Source: Oscillospiraceae bacterium (lineage in GTDB: Bacteria; Bacillota; Clostridia; Oscillospirales; Ruminococcaceae). From it: DNA of 40,408 nucleotides. Made by a program: the position numbers and the translations under genes. The stretch is from NCBI GenBank assembly GCA_030533325.1, contig JAUNJJ010000022.1, positions 1 through 40,408 of the forward strand, written 5' to 3'. Below, piece by piece: positions 31,291-40,178 of the stretch (position 1 is the stretch's first letter; each line of letters starts with the position of its first letter). The notes beneath the pieces were generated by a model that worked only from the letters and a program-made list of their open reading frames with translations, did not search any database and had not been told where the DNA came from.

Positions 31291-32463
31291 TCAGAATTTT
31301 ATTATCTTCATCTCAGTTTCTTCCACAGCTTTTTCTACCATTTTTGAAAAATCAAATGAATTCTGAGCATTTTCTATCTCTTCTATTGTTGGTTTTGTCT
31401 TAGGGTGTTTTGGTGTGAATACTGTACAGCAGTCCTCGTACGGCTGTATTGAAATATCAAAGGTATCTATCTTTCTTGATATTTCAATTATCTCTGTCTT
31501 ATCCATACCTATAAGAGGTCTGAACACAGGCATTCTGCACACTGCATCGGTACATGCAATAGCCTTAAGTGTCTGACTTGCTACCTGACCAACGCTCTCA
31601 CCTGTGATAAGGGCAAGGCATTCGTCCTTTTCAGAAAGTCTCTGAGCAATTTCCATCATAAGTCTTCTCATTATTACAGTAAAGTACTCTTCCGGACAGT
31701 TATCCTTAATCGCCTCCTGAATCTCTGTAAACGGAACACAGAAGAAGGAAATATTTCCGCAGTATGATGTAAGCTTTTCGCAAAGCTGTTCAACCTTGAT
31801 ACGTGCTCTTTCAGATGTGTACGGAGGACTTACAAAGTGAACCGCACTTATATGAATGCCTCTCTTTGCCATCATATAGCCTGCAACCGGACTGTCAATC
31901 CCGCCTGATACAAGAAGCATAGCCTTTCCTGAGCTTCCTACAGGAAGCCCGCCTGCACCCTGAATCTTTACTGCGTGAACATAGGCGTTTGTATCTCTTA
32001 CTTCAACTGTCACAGTTACCTCAGGATTCTTTACATCGACCTTAAGATGAGGAAATTTTTCAAGGATTCTTCCGCCGAGTTCACAACAGATTTCAGGTGA
32101 TTTCATAGGAAAACGCTTATCTGCTCTCTTTGCCTCAACCTTGAATGTACGTGCATATTCAAGAGTATCTGCAAGATATTCGTATGTACCTTCACAGATT
32201 TTTTCAAAGTCCTTTTCAAGCACAGCGGCTCTGCAGAGAACAGCGATACCGAAAACAGTCTTTAATTTTTCAAGAACTGCGTCGTAGTCTGCATTTTCAT
32301 CTTCTGATTCAACGTAAATTGTTGACTGCTGTCTGTCAAATGAAAAACTGCCAAGCGGAGCGAGACGCCTTCTCATGTTTTTTATGAGAAGGTTTTCAAA
32401 TGTGTTTTTATTAAGTCCCTTAAGGGCTATTTCGCCGTATTTTGCGAGTATAATTTCTTTCAT
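31291..32463 (-). CDS. thiI: tRNA 4-thiouridine synthase ThiI
   Basis: This 390-aa protein adenylates tRNA U8 and inserts sulfur. It has an N-terminal ferredoxin-like and THUMP region (about 1-165), a PP-loop motif LLVSGGIDSPVAGYMMAKRG (183-202), and the ligase domain with ALITGESVGQVASQTL. It lacks the C-terminal rhodanese domain of the enterobacterial protein, as usual in Firmicutes. In such cases a dedicated cysteine desulfurase supplies sulfur, and that gene is next door, 12 bases upstream. Confidence 0.95.
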   Translation of the reverse strand: MKEIILAKYGEIALKGLNKNTFENLLIKNMRRRLAPLGSFSFDRQQSTIYVESEDENADYDAVLEKLKTVFGIAVLCRAAVLEKDFEKICEGTYEYLADTLEYARTFKVEAKRADKRFPMKSPEICCELGGRILEKFPHLKVDVKNPEVTVTVEVRDTNAYVHAVKIQGAGGLPVGSSGKAMLLVSGGIDSPVAGYMMAKRGIHISAVHFVSPPYTSERARIKVEQLCEKLTSYCGNISFFCVPFTEIQEAIKDNCPEEYFTVIMRRLMMEIAQRLSEKDECLALITGESVGQVASQTLKAIACTDAVCRMPVFRPLIGMDKTEIIEISRKIDTFDISIQPYEDCCTVFTPKHPKTKPTIEEIENAQNSFDFSKMVEKAVEETEMKIIKF

Positions 32464-32475
32464 ACTGTCCTCCGG

Positions 32476-33603
32476 TTATCTTCTAAGTCTTTTTTCTGCA
32501 GCTTCAAGTGCTGCGAAAAACTCATCGGTTTCTTCTTTTGTATTTTCATGGGTAAAGCTTATGCGAAGCGCACTGTCCTCAAGTGCCGGACTGATACCGA
32601 ACTCACCGAGGACTCCGCTCTTTGCTCCCTTTGAACATGCTGAGCCGCTTGAAATGTAAATCTCACGCTCCTCAAGAAAGTGAAGCACTATCTCGGAACG
32701 GATGCCTTTAAGTGAGATATTTATAATGTACGGAACTGCAGAGGCAGTGGAATTCACCTGTACGCCGTCCATCTTTTCAGCTTTTTCAAGGAAGTACTTT
32801 CTCAGTTCTTCAAGCTTTTCAGTTCTTTCCGTCATATTTCCGGAAAGCCTTGAAACTGCCTCACCGAAGCCCGCAATAAGAGGAACCGCCTCAGTGCCTC
32901 CTCTCATGCCATTTTCCTGCTTTCCGCCGAGATTCTGCTTAAGAAGTCTGATTCCCTTTCTTACATAAAGTGCTCCGACACCCTTTGGTCCGTAAATCTT
33001 GTGGGCACTCATGGAAATCATATCAGCCTTAAGCTCGTCAGGCTTAACATTTATCTTCATAAACGCCTGTACAGCATCACAATGTGTAACAATCTCACTG
33101 TTTTTTCGTTTTATCCCGGTAAATACCTTCCTGACAGGAAGCACAGCACCTGTTTCATTGTTTACAAGCATCATACTCACAAGGCAGGTATTTTCATCAG
33201 CAGCATCAATAAAATCCTGCGGATTGAATTCTCCGTTCTCTCCCGGAGATATTCTTATTACCTCAAAACCTTCAGCTTCCAGCCTTGCAAATGCCTCCTT
33301 TACAGAGGAATGCTCAACCGTAGTCGTGATAACGCGCTTTTTTCTGCGTCCGTATGTTCCGGCAGCTCCTCTTATGGCAAGGTTACTGCTCTCTGTTGCA
33401 CCTGAAGTAAAATACACTGTTTCCGGTGCTGTACAAAGAGCATCTGCAATCTTCTTTCTTGCACCGTCCATAATCTGCTGCGCTCTGAGTCCGAGCATGT
33501 GAAGTGATGAAGGATTTCCGAAGTTTTCCTCCATACAGCTGCATACAGCCTTAACAACAGAATCCGCCGGTTTTGTTGTCGCCGCATTGTCAAAGTATAT
33601 CAT
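32476..33603 (-). CDS. nifZ: Cysteine desulfurase (NifS/NifZ-like)
   Basis: This 375-aa PLP enzyme transfers cysteine sulfur as persulfide. Motifs are IYFDNAATTKP, NFGNPSSLH, FTSGATESSNLAI, the PLP lysine in SMSAHKIYGPKGVGALY (Lys202) and the active-site loop SSGSACSKGAKSG (Cys323). It is immediately followed by thiI, the arrangement of Bacillus nifZ-thiI, so a role in tRNA thiolation is more likely than general Fe-S assembly; no iscU or sufU gene adjoins. The symbol is by context. Confidence 0.9.
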   Translation of the reverse strand: MIYFDNAATTKPADSVVKAVCSCMEENFGNPSSLHMLGLRAQQIMDGARKKIADALCTAPETVYFTSGATESSNLAIRGAAGTYGRRKKRVITTTVEHSSVKEAFARLEAEGFEVIRISPGENGEFNPQDFIDAADENTCLVSMMLVNNETGAVLPVRKVFTGIKRKNSEIVTHCDAVQAFMKINVKPDELKADMISMSAHKIYGPKGVGALYVRKGIRLLKQNLGGKQENGMRGGTEAVPLIAGFGEAVSRLSGNMTERTEKLEELRKYFLEKAEKMDGVQVNSTASAVPYIINISLKGIRSEIVLHFLEEREIYISSGSACSKGAKSGVLGEFGISPALEDSALRISFTHENTKEETDEFFAALEAAEKRLRR

Positions 33604-33690
33604 AGTTTTTTATATGTCACCCTTTTATACAGGAAATAATCTGCGTATGTTCGCAGTTATTTTTATTATAACATATTTTCAAATAAATTT

Positions 33691-34635
33691 CTATATATTT
33701 TTTTCTGGTTTATTCAGATTCCGCCTTACAAACAGTACACCTGCTATAAGGAAAACCACGAGCATTGCGGCCATAGCCGGTCCGGAATATTTTCCGCCGT
33801 AAGCAAGTCCTCCTGTGGCAATCATAAGAACGGAAACAAACGGAGGCAGATTCAGCAGACGTGAAGAAATACATGCACACACCGTAATGCATACTGCCGC
33901 GCAAAGGACAAAAACAGCGAGAAACATCGCATCCATCCTCTGCAGACCCGAAGGTGCGAAAAATGAGCACAGGCTGAAAAACGGAGTATCAGCTGCAAAG
34001 GATTCTGTCCCTAAAACAGAAGCACCTGCAAATATAATCACAGCTGAAATCAGTACTGAAGACAGAAAATATGCTGCAATTCCTCTTGTCCTGCATCTGC
34101 CGGCAAGCAATGCAGCTGCCGGAATAACGGGAAAGAATATATTTTCCCAGAGATTTTCAGCTACATATACAAACAGTGAACTGTCCTCAGCTGAAGCAGA
34201 AGAAATATTTCTGATATTAATATGCTTTGACACAGACAGTATCAGAAAGGCCGTCATAATAATAAACATCCCTGAAATAACAACGGCCGTCCTTCCGCAT
34301 GAGGAAACTTCGTATCTGCAGCACCACAGTACTGCCACTGTCATCAGGACTGTCAGGGTAAGCGGAGAACCTGCCGTGGAAAAGCATGAAAATTTTCCGA
34401 AAACAGTTATACCGGTAAAGATAAAATAAAATGCAGCTATCAGTCCGCATTTTTCTGAAATATATTTTTTACGGCTGAGCAGAAATGTCACCGGCAGCAC
34501 AAATGCAAGCTGAACAGCAGCAGAAACAAGCACGCCGAAGAAGCATTTTACTGAATATCCGGTGCCGGAACACATAAGGGAAAATGCCCTGAAAGCAAAA
34601 AGCACAGCCCAGAGCTGGCCGCAGCTAAGCTTCAT
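33691..34635 (-). CDS. gerAB: Spore germinant receptor subunit GerAB-like
   Basis: This 314-aa integral membrane protein of about nine or ten hydrophobic helices belongs to the APC-like GerAB/endospore permease family, suggested by ADTPFFSLCSFFAPSGLQRM and the two-helix C-terminal end. It is about 50 residues shorter than typical GerAB. It starts four bases past the gerAA stop, with a GGTGAGG site in the end of gerAA. Very Cys- and Ser-rich for a membrane protein. No gerAC follows. Confidence 0.8.
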   Translation of the reverse strand: MKLSCGQLWAVLFAFRAFSLMCSGTGYSVKCFFGVLVSAAVQLAFVLPVTFLLSRKKYISEKCGLIAAFYFIFTGITVFGKFSCFSTAGSPLTLTVLMTVAVLWCCRYEVSSCGRTAVVISGMFIIMTAFLILSVSKHINIRNISSASAEDSSLFVYVAENLWENIFFPVIPAAALLAGRCRTRGIAAYFLSSVLISAVIIFAGASVLGTESFAADTPFFSLCSFFAPSGLQRMDAMFLAVFVLCAAVCITVCACISSRLLNLPPFVSVLMIATGGLAYGGKYSGPAMAAMLVVFLIAGVLFVRRNLNKPEKNI

Positions 34636-34639
34636 AACC

Positions 34640-36115
34640 TCACCTCTGTCTGAATTTTTCTATGGTAAAACCGCCGTTCTGCATTCTGCGGAAATCCGTC
34701 CTCGTCAGAACATCCCTCATTGCGCTCAGGCTGAAAGGGGAAACTGAGGCCATGACAGGAATGCCATAGTTCTCCTGCGAACACAGGTCGGAAATCAGTA
34801 CAAACCCGAGAAGGCTTATTCCCGTAAGTCCAAAGAAACCGCCGGCTATGAGGAAAAGAAATCTGAACACGGTAACCGTATGATCAATATCCGGAATTAC
34901 AAACCCGCTTACAACTGATATAGCTATGACTGTAAGCATAGGTGTGCTTATTATCCCCGAATCCACCGCCGCATCTCCTATAATCAGCCCGGAAACAATG
35001 CTCACTGCTCCGCCTACAGCCGAAGGCAGGCGTATCCCGGCCTCACGGATTACCTCGTACATTATAAGAACTATAACGGATTCCGTAACAAGTGAGAGCG
35101 GTGCATTCTGTTCAGCCTCCATAAGTATGGACAGAAGCGGTCCGCTGAAAGAATCGGGATGATGGATTGCCAGTGCCGTGTAAACTCCCGGAAGCAGAAG
35201 TGCAACGAAAAAGGCGACATACTTTATCCACCTTATAAAAGTTGTGTAGTACGGACGGCTGCAGTAGTCATCCATAGTCTGAAAGTTCTCGACAAACAGT
35301 CTCGGAACAACTATAACAAACGGCGTTCCGTCAATAATCACTCCCACACGTCCTTCAAGCAGTTTTGAACAGAGCACATCCGGACGTTCGGTAACACCGG
35401 TTGATTCAAATATTCCGTTCCGGACAGGTTCCAGAAAAGGTCTGATATATCCGCTCGACAGAATTGTTTCAAGATTTACTCTTCCAAGTGATTTTTTTAT
35501 ATCTTCCACAAGTTTCTCCGGCACCCTGTCCCGCATATACACAAGACACATATCCGTATGACTGCGCTTTCCCATGATAAAAAGCTCAAACTTAAGATAC
35601 GGGCTCTTCATTCTCCTTCTTATCAGTGACATATTTGTACGAACCGTTTCCGTAAATCCGTCATGGGCCCCCATAACGTTCTGACCTGATGTAGGTTCGG
35701 AAATTCCTCTTGTGCTGTATCCCTGAACACCGAAAGCCAGTGCCTTCCCCGAACCGTCAGCCACAAGAACGGCAAACCCGGAGTTAATAAGTCTGATAGC
35801 ATCCCCGTAGTTATCTGCCTTTGGCCTGTCAACGGAGAGAAGCATACTGCCGTCGATATGTCTCAGAAGCTGTTCTGCAGAATCAAACGTCCTCGTCTCT
35901 CCGAGTTTTGTAAGCGGAACAAGAACAAGCTCCGTTACAGTAGAAGTTGACAGCATCCCCTCACAGCAAATCAGCGCTGTTTTTATCCCGCATATTTTTA
36001 TTTCGTTTATCAGAAGATCCGATGATTCTGAGGCTATTTTTTTTATTCTCTCAAGCTTTTTATCAAGTGAAATATCCAGTTTTTCATCCTGAAAATCTAT
36101 TTTTATTCCATTCAT
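34640..36115 (-). CDS. gerAA: Spore germinant receptor subunit GerAA
   Basis: This 491-aa protein matches GerA-family A subunits. The N-terminal soluble domain has RGISEPTSGQNVMGAHDGF and TNMSLIRRRMKSPYLKFE. The middle carries VCDRPDVLCSKLLEGR-like RPDVLCSKLLEGRVGVIIDG, then several membrane helices (KYVAFFVALLLPGVYTALAI and further), and a region AGIRLPSAVGGAVSIVSGLI typical of the family. Full-length, first of the two-gene ger operon. GGGGGC precedes the ATG. Confidence 0.93.
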   Translation of the reverse strand: MNGIKIDFQDEKLDISLDKKLERIKKIASESSDLLINEIKICGIKTALICCEGMLSTSTVTELVLVPLTKLGETRTFDSAEQLLRHIDGSMLLSVDRPKADNYGDAIRLINSGFAVLVADGSGKALAFGVQGYSTRGISEPTSGQNVMGAHDGFTETVRTNMSLIRRRMKSPYLKFELFIMGKRSHTDMCLVYMRDRVPEKLVEDIKKSLGRVNLETILSSGYIRPFLEPVRNGIFESTGVTERPDVLCSKLLEGRVGVIIDGTPFVIVVPRLFVENFQTMDDYCSRPYYTTFIRWIKYVAFFVALLLPGVYTALAIHHPDSFSGPLLSILMEAEQNAPLSLVTESVIVLIMYEVIREAGIRLPSAVGGAVSIVSGLIIGDAAVDSGIISTPMLTVIAISVVSGFVIPDIDHTVTVFRFLFLIAGGFFGLTGISLLGFVLISDLCSQENYGIPVMASVSPFSLSAMRDVLTRTDFRRMQNGGFTIEKFRQR

Positions 36116-36191
36116 TTCATCTGCCCCCTTTATGCTATATTATCTGCAGGAAAATGAAGTATATTCAGAAAAATTTTTCAGGGAACAAAAA

Positions 36192-36219
36192 GAGCATGTA
36201 CAAATTTTCATACATGCTC
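36192..36219 (-). terminator. Intrinsic terminator of the two-component operon
   Basis: Stem gagcatgta/tacatgctc (36192-36200 and 36211-36219), followed on the minus strand by TTTTTGTT, eight bases past the response regulator stop codon. Confidence 0.88.
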
Positions 36220-36226
36220 AGGTTTA

Positions 36227-36874
36227 CTATATTATATTGTTCTTCACAGCATACACTGCAAGCTGCGTCCGGTCCTTGAGACCCAGTTTGTCAAGCATCC
36301 GGGAAATATTGTTTCTGACTGTTCCTTCAGCAAGAAACATCTTCGAAGCTATCTGTTTGTTGTCCAGGCCCTCGGCAATAAGTTTCATAATCTCACAGTC
36401 CCTTGACGAAAGTTCATGCTCTGACGGATTAAATTCCGGTTCTGCTTTTTTCACAGGGGCTGTTATTTTTTTCTGAATGCCGCTGTAAACATTCGGTCCG
36501 AATACATTTATACCGCTGCTTACTGCCTTTACCGCCTGAATAATCTTTACGTTGTCCATTTCCTTCAGTATGTATCCGTCGGCACCGCTTTCCATTGCCT
36601 CGGCTACTGTTTCATCATCATCAAATGTTGTAAGTATAAGCACTTTTGTCTCCGGAAAATCAGCCTTTATCATCTTTGTGCCGTAAACTCCGTCATACTC
36701 CGGCATACGCATATCCATAAGTACAACATCAGGCCTGTGTTCCGCACAAAGCTCCCAGGCTTTTTTACCGTCTGCTGCAAGTCCGACAACCTCTATCTCG
36801 CTGTCCTGTTCAAGTATTACCTGTATACCCTGTCTGAGCATACTCAGGTCATCTGCAATTACTATTCTTATCAC
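36227..36874 (-). CDS. NarL/LuxR-type response regulator
   Basis: This 215-aa regulator has a receiver domain (acidic pair Asp8/Asp9, phosphorylation site Asp54 in VVLMDMRMPE, LILTTFDDDE and the Lys in GYILKE) and a C-terminal LuxR helix-turn-helix (SSRDCEIMKLIAEGLDNKQI, then AEGTVRNNISRMLDKLGL). It overlaps the upstream kinase gene by four bases (ATGA), so the pair is coupled. The targets are unknown; neighbouring ger genes are in a separate operon. Confidence 0.95.
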   Translation of the reverse strand: MIRIVIADDLSMLRQGIQVILEQDSEIEVVGLAADGKKAWELCAEHRPDVVLMDMRMPEYDGVYGTKMIKADFPETKVLILTTFDDDETVAEAMESGADGYILKEMDNVKIIQAVKAVSSGINVFGPNVYSGIQKKITAPVKKAEPEFNPSEHELSSRDCEIMKLIAEGLDNKQIASKMFLAEGTVRNNISRMLDKLGLKDRTQLAVYAVKNNII

Positions 36875-38475
36875 ACTTTTTCCCCCAGTGGAATCTTAAT
36901 GGCAGTGGTGAATCCGTTGCCTTCGCTGGATAAAAATGAAACTTCACCGCCTATTTCCCTTATTCGCTTCTCTGTTCCCGACAATCCGTTTCCCTCATGA
37001 ATCTCGCTGCAGCCGCAGCCGTTGTCAAATATGTAAACTTCAAGAGATGTGTCAAGAAACTTTACTACTATATCTATTCTGTCCGCACCCGAATATCTCA
37101 GGCTGTTTGTTATTGCCTCACGGCAGGAGTCGTAAACCGCTGCGAGACAGAAAAGATATCTGTCAGTTTCCTCACCCTGTATACAGAGGTCACACTCAAC
37201 CTCCTTAACACTCCGGGCGAGTTCGCTTATTCCGTCTGTTATCCCCGTATATGACTGGCATTTCATATTGTTTACGGCCATTCGCAGTGTGGTTATGCCG
37301 GCCGTTGCCTCTGTGCCAATCTTGTCTATGTATTCTCTTACTTCACCCGGAAGGTCCGGATACTTTATCTTTATAATCTTAACTGCAGAATTTATCATGG
37401 TCAGTGTGTGTCCCGCAGTATCATGAACTTCCTGTGCAATACGGTTTCTCTCTTTTTCAACCGCAATCTCCTCATTTGCCACGTTGAGTTTTCTGGTTTT
37501 CTCTACAAGCTCATGGTACTTTGAGATGTCGGTAATGATAAATGCCGATGCTACGATTGTACTTCTGTCATAGTGGTTGTATCTCCGTATATTGAGCATT
37601 CTTCCGTCAAGAGTGACCTCAACCTCTGAAAATCCGTCATTTCGTCCTCTGCTGAAATTTTCATCATCTATAAGCTCATACATATGCTCTATGCGTGAAT
37701 CCTCTCCCAGATATTTTCTGGCAGTTTCATTTATAAAAGTAACCGTACCGAACCTGTCAACAATGATAATCCCACCCGGAACATCCTGAAAAATCTTCGG
37801 AAATGTCATATAGTTCACATCGAGGAAGTCATACTTGTACACCGCCAGCAAAATGAAGATACTCGTCATACCAAACCCGAAGGGAGTCGGATCGAAACGC
37901 TCCGGACATATTCCCGATATAAAAAATATATTCAGTATCGTCGGGAAAATGACCGACATGGCAACAAGTACCGCCTGTCTGCGCGAAAACCTCTTTTCAA
38001 CAAAGGACTTGTGATAGATTACCGCTATACCGATAAGTATGCAGATATATGTAAATATAACGTTCTCGTAAAATATTGGTCCGTGCTCAACCGCCTCCGC
38101 CGAGAGTTCAGTATAGTACAGATGATGCCGGGGATTGGTCACAACAGCAGTATAGTTCAGCAATGCAACAGCATACATCGGATGATGCCAGAAGACTTTT
38201 TTTCCTGATGAGCGGTAAAGAAGTGCAAAATGAACCCAGGCAGCACCTATAAAACAGACACCGATATTTCCGAAAAGATAGCTCACGTACATCTGTATAC
38301 TGTCAGCAGCCATCAGTTCAATTATCTTGGAAGCAGACCACATCATTATTAAGGTCTGACACATCATAAATATATATTTTACTTTGTCTTTCTTTGCACG
38401 GAACGCGAGCCACACTATGCTTGTGGTCATTCCGACAAGAGAAAGAATGTGAAAAAATGCATACAGTATATTCAT
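36871..38475 (-). CDS. Sensor histidine kinase, 7TM-PAS-HisKA_3
   Basis: This 534-aa kinase has about seven N-terminal membrane helices (to about residue 215, like the HisKA_7TM region), a PAS domain (FQDVPGGIIIVDRFGTVTFI), a HisKA_3 dimerisation helix with RIAQEVHDTAGHTL (His351) and an HATPase with EAITNSLRYSGA, DNGCG and GNGLSGTEKRI. This is the NarX/DesK group that pairs with NarL-type regulators, here overlapping by four bases. The ATG at 38475 with GGGAGG five bases upstream was preferred to an ATG nine codons earlier. The ligand is unknown. Confidence 0.93.
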   Translation of the reverse strand: MNILYAFFHILSLVGMTTSIVWLAFRAKKDKVKYIFMMCQTLIMMWSASKIIELMAADSIQMYVSYLFGNIGVCFIGAAWVHFALLYRSSGKKVFWHHPMYAVALLNYTAVVTNPRHHLYYTELSAEAVEHGPIFYENVIFTYICILIGIAVIYHKSFVEKRFSRRQAVLVAMSVIFPTILNIFFISGICPERFDPTPFGFGMTSIFILLAVYKYDFLDVNYMTFPKIFQDVPGGIIIVDRFGTVTFINETARKYLGEDSRIEHMYELIDDENFSRGRNDGFSEVEVTLDGRMLNIRRYNHYDRSTIVASAFIITDISKYHELVEKTRKLNVANEEIAVEKERNRIAQEVHDTAGHTLTMINSAVKIIKIKYPDLPGEVREYIDKIGTEATAGITTLRMAVNNMKCQSYTGITDGISELARSVKEVECDLCIQGEETDRYLFCLAAVYDSCREAITNSLRYSGADRIDIVVKFLDTSLEVYIFDNGCGCSEIHEGNGLSGTEKRIREIGGEVSFLSSEGNGFTTAIKIPLGEKV

Positions 38476-38493
38476 CTCTGCCTCCCGTTCATT

Positions 38494-38522
38494 ATTATAC
38501 ACTCAAAAAGATATTTTTTCAA
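38494..38522 (-). promoter_or_regulatory. Proximal promoter P2 of the two-component operon
   Basis: Minus-strand TTGAAA (38517-38522), 17 bases, TATAAT (38494-38499). The start would be about 12 bases from the kinase ATG, leaving room for GGGAGG. Confidence 0.65.
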
Positions 38523-38529
38523 GAAAAAA

Positions 38530-38550
38530 CGGAGAACGTGATGTTCTCCG
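38530..38550 (-). terminator. Leader terminator between P1 and P2
   Basis: Stem cggagaac/gttctccg (38530-38537 and 38543-38550), followed on the minus strand by TTTTTTC. It lies downstream of P1 and upstream of P2, so transcripts from P1 must read through it to reach the kinase gene. Confidence 0.75.
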
Positions 38551-38614
38551 CCACAGTGTATAGCACTTTTGTTCTGCATATATTTATTTATCTCATTTGT
38601 TTCTCTGTGATTAT

Positions 38615-38643
38615 ATTATACCACATCAGAACTGTTTTGTGAA
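38615..38643 (-). promoter_or_regulatory. Distal promoter P1 of the two-component operon
   Basis: Minus-strand TTCACA (38638-38643), 17 bases, TATAAT (38615-38620) with an extended TGTGG just upstream. Confidence 0.6.
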
Positions 38644-38645
38644 TA

Positions 38646-38680
38646 TGTCATTTGTCACTTTCTTCAGTGACAAATGTCAC
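38646..38680. promoter_or_regulatory. Palindromic operator pair upstream of P1
   Basis: A perfect 14-base palindrome gtgacaaatgtcac lies at 38667-38680 and a half-matching tgtcatttgtcac at 38646-38658. The two centres are about two helical turns apart. They also form an 11-bp hairpin cattTGTCACT/agtgacaaatg with loop ttcttc (38649-38676). A TGAC-N4-GTCA-like core resembles Crp/Fnr-family sites, but the regulator is not known. Confidence 0.5.
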
Positions 38681-38818
38681 TCTTTCAACATTTTTTCAAC
38701 AATGGTTTTAGAGCATTATAATAAAAACCGCTATATAATTATTTGATATTATTTATTATGTTAAAATATTATCTCAAATTATTTTAATAAGATACACCGA
38801 AATCATATTCACAAAAAA
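38681..38818. other. AT-rich spacer without a recognised gene
   Basis: These roughly 140 bases between the operator pair and the next terminator show no gene. Confidence 0.6.
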
Positions 38819-38857
38819 CATTCCACCAAACAGAAATCATGATGAAACAGTGGGATG
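38819..38857 (-). terminator. Terminator of the first Rpn-type gene
   Basis: Stem cattccac/gtgggatg (38819-38826 and 38850-38857, with a G-T pair), followed on the minus strand by TTTTTTG. A similar hairpin ends the second Rpn gene at 40109-40147. Confidence 0.8.
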
Positions 38858-38882
38858 TTTTGTTTAAATTCAACCCGAACCC

Positions 38883-39821
38883 CTATTCAATTCCGAATTC
38901 CTCGTACAGTTTCTGACGGTATTCAGCATCTGATGTAACCTTTTGGATTTCATCATTTCTTCCGGCGTTAATAAGAGAATCGATTAAAGCACCAAGCTTG
39001 TTTTCACCTTTAACCTCACCGTCATCATAACCATTATTATAACTTTCCCATACAAGATTCTTCTCATGAATCTCAGTAACATATTCCTGGTCAAAAAGAA
39101 TATCCATCATAGTAAACACCTCGTTTTCATGCTTCTTAACGAAGTCTGCAAGGATGTTGTTCAAAAGACAGTATTCGGTAAGTTTCTTAACAGCAAGATT
39201 AAGGTCATGACTGTATGTCTTCCTCATCTCATTTGCAGCTTTGCAGAATCTGAAATACTGGCTGACATAATCGCCGTCTCTGGAAGATGACCTGATTATT
39301 TTCACGCTGAGATTAACTTTCTTTGTCCCGTCTGAAGAGGGAAGATACAAAGAAGCAAAGTCAATCGTATCCGGTACATCCTTTTTATCACCTGTGTAAA
39401 TAACATAAAATTCCGGTGTCGGAAGGCTGAATATCGGATCCGACTTAATAACCTTGTCATCAACTATCCTTTTTGTTCTGTATCCCAGAATATCAGATTC
39501 GGAGTAAAGGTCGATTTCCATATCGTTGATATACTCTCTGAGAGATTCAGCGTAATACAGGAAAAGACGAATAGCAAGCTTTACCGAAAATGTACTCTGA
39601 GCCTCCGCGAATATCATCAGTTTCTGTCCGATCAGAAAGCTGAGATCGTTGAACATACCGGTAACGAGGATGTTTTTTATTGTTATGATTTTGATGTCAT
39701 CCTCAGTGGTGGTGGTATCTTCCGGGTGAAGTGACCTGTATAAATCCAGAGTGTACTTTGTTTCACCGAATAAAGTCGTAAAAACGCTGTCCTTGACAGC
39801 ACGTCTCATTTTTTTGCTCAT
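38883..39821 (-). CDS. Rpn-family recombination-promoting nuclease
   Basis: This 312-aa protein matches the Rpn/PD-(D/E)XK transposase-like family: KDSVFTTLFGETKYTLDLYR at the N terminus, then NDLSFLIGQKLMIFAEAQST providing D...E-A-Q catalytic residues, followed by RLFLYYAESLREYI. The C-terminal third (VITEIHEKNLVWESYNNGYD-like segment, then KLGALIDSLINAGR) is shared with the second copy at the window end. Full length and intact. Such genes occur in many copies in Ruminococcus-like genomes. GGAGAAC precedes the ATG. Confidence 0.88.
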   Translation of the reverse strand: MSKKMRRAVKDSVFTTLFGETKYTLDLYRSLHPEDTTTTEDDIKIITIKNILVTGMFNDLSFLIGQKLMIFAEAQSTFSVKLAIRLFLYYAESLREYINDMEIDLYSESDILGYRTKRIVDDKVIKSDPIFSLPTPEFYVIYTGDKKDVPDTIDFASLYLPSSDGTKKVNLSVKIIRSSSRDGDYVSQYFRFCKAANEMRKTYSHDLNLAVKKLTEYCLLNNILADFVKKHENEVFTMMDILFDQEYVTEIHEKNLVWESYNNGYDDGEVKGENKLGALIDSLINAGRNDEIQKVTSDAEYRQKLYEEFGIE

Positions 39822-39859
39822 AAATGTTCTCCTTGTAAATAAAAGTATTAGATACCTAT

Positions 39860-39888
39860 ATTTTACATCAAAGGAGAATAAATGTCAA
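39860..39888 (-). promoter_or_regulatory. Promoter of the first Rpn-type gene
   Basis: Minus-strand TTGACA (39883-39888), 17 bases, TAAAAT (39860-39865), about 38 bases before the start codon. Confidence 0.75.
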
Positions 39889-40108
39889 TTAGAGTTTTTA
39901 ACAAATTTTACTATCCAAAACATGTAATTATACCATATTTCGACAGTTATGAATTTGTTTTCTAAGTATATTATACCACGTTTTTTATGTTATTTCAACG
40001 TAGAAATGTTAAGCGATTAATGCGAAAGACAACTCTTCAAGGTATGAACACCTGCGGGGGTTCCATCTCGAAATGACGTAACTGAGAAATATCCGAAACA
40101 TAAAAAAT
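39889..40108. other. Gene-free spacer between the two Rpn-type genes
   Basis: No reading frame of note. On the minus strand two further TATAAT-like boxes occur near 39933 and 39971. A G/C-rich island at 40048-40067 can form a small stem. Confidence 0.6.
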
Positions 40109-40147
40109 CATCCCACCGAACAGCAACTATGCTGAAACGGTGGGATG
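40109..40147 (-). terminator. Terminator of the second Rpn-type gene
   Basis: A 10-bp perfect stem (catcccaccg with cggtgggatg at 40138-40147), followed on the minus strand by ATTTTTTATG. It shares much of its sequence with the terminator at 38819-38857. Confidence 0.85.
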
Positions 40148-40178
40148 TGTGTCAGGTTAAGTAATCCAAACCATTCAT

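Noticed and set aside
33815-34429. A 204-codon plus-strand open frame opposite gerAB.
   Set aside because: It mirrors the membrane protein's codon composition and shows no recognisable domain; gerAB is coupled to gerAA on the other strand.
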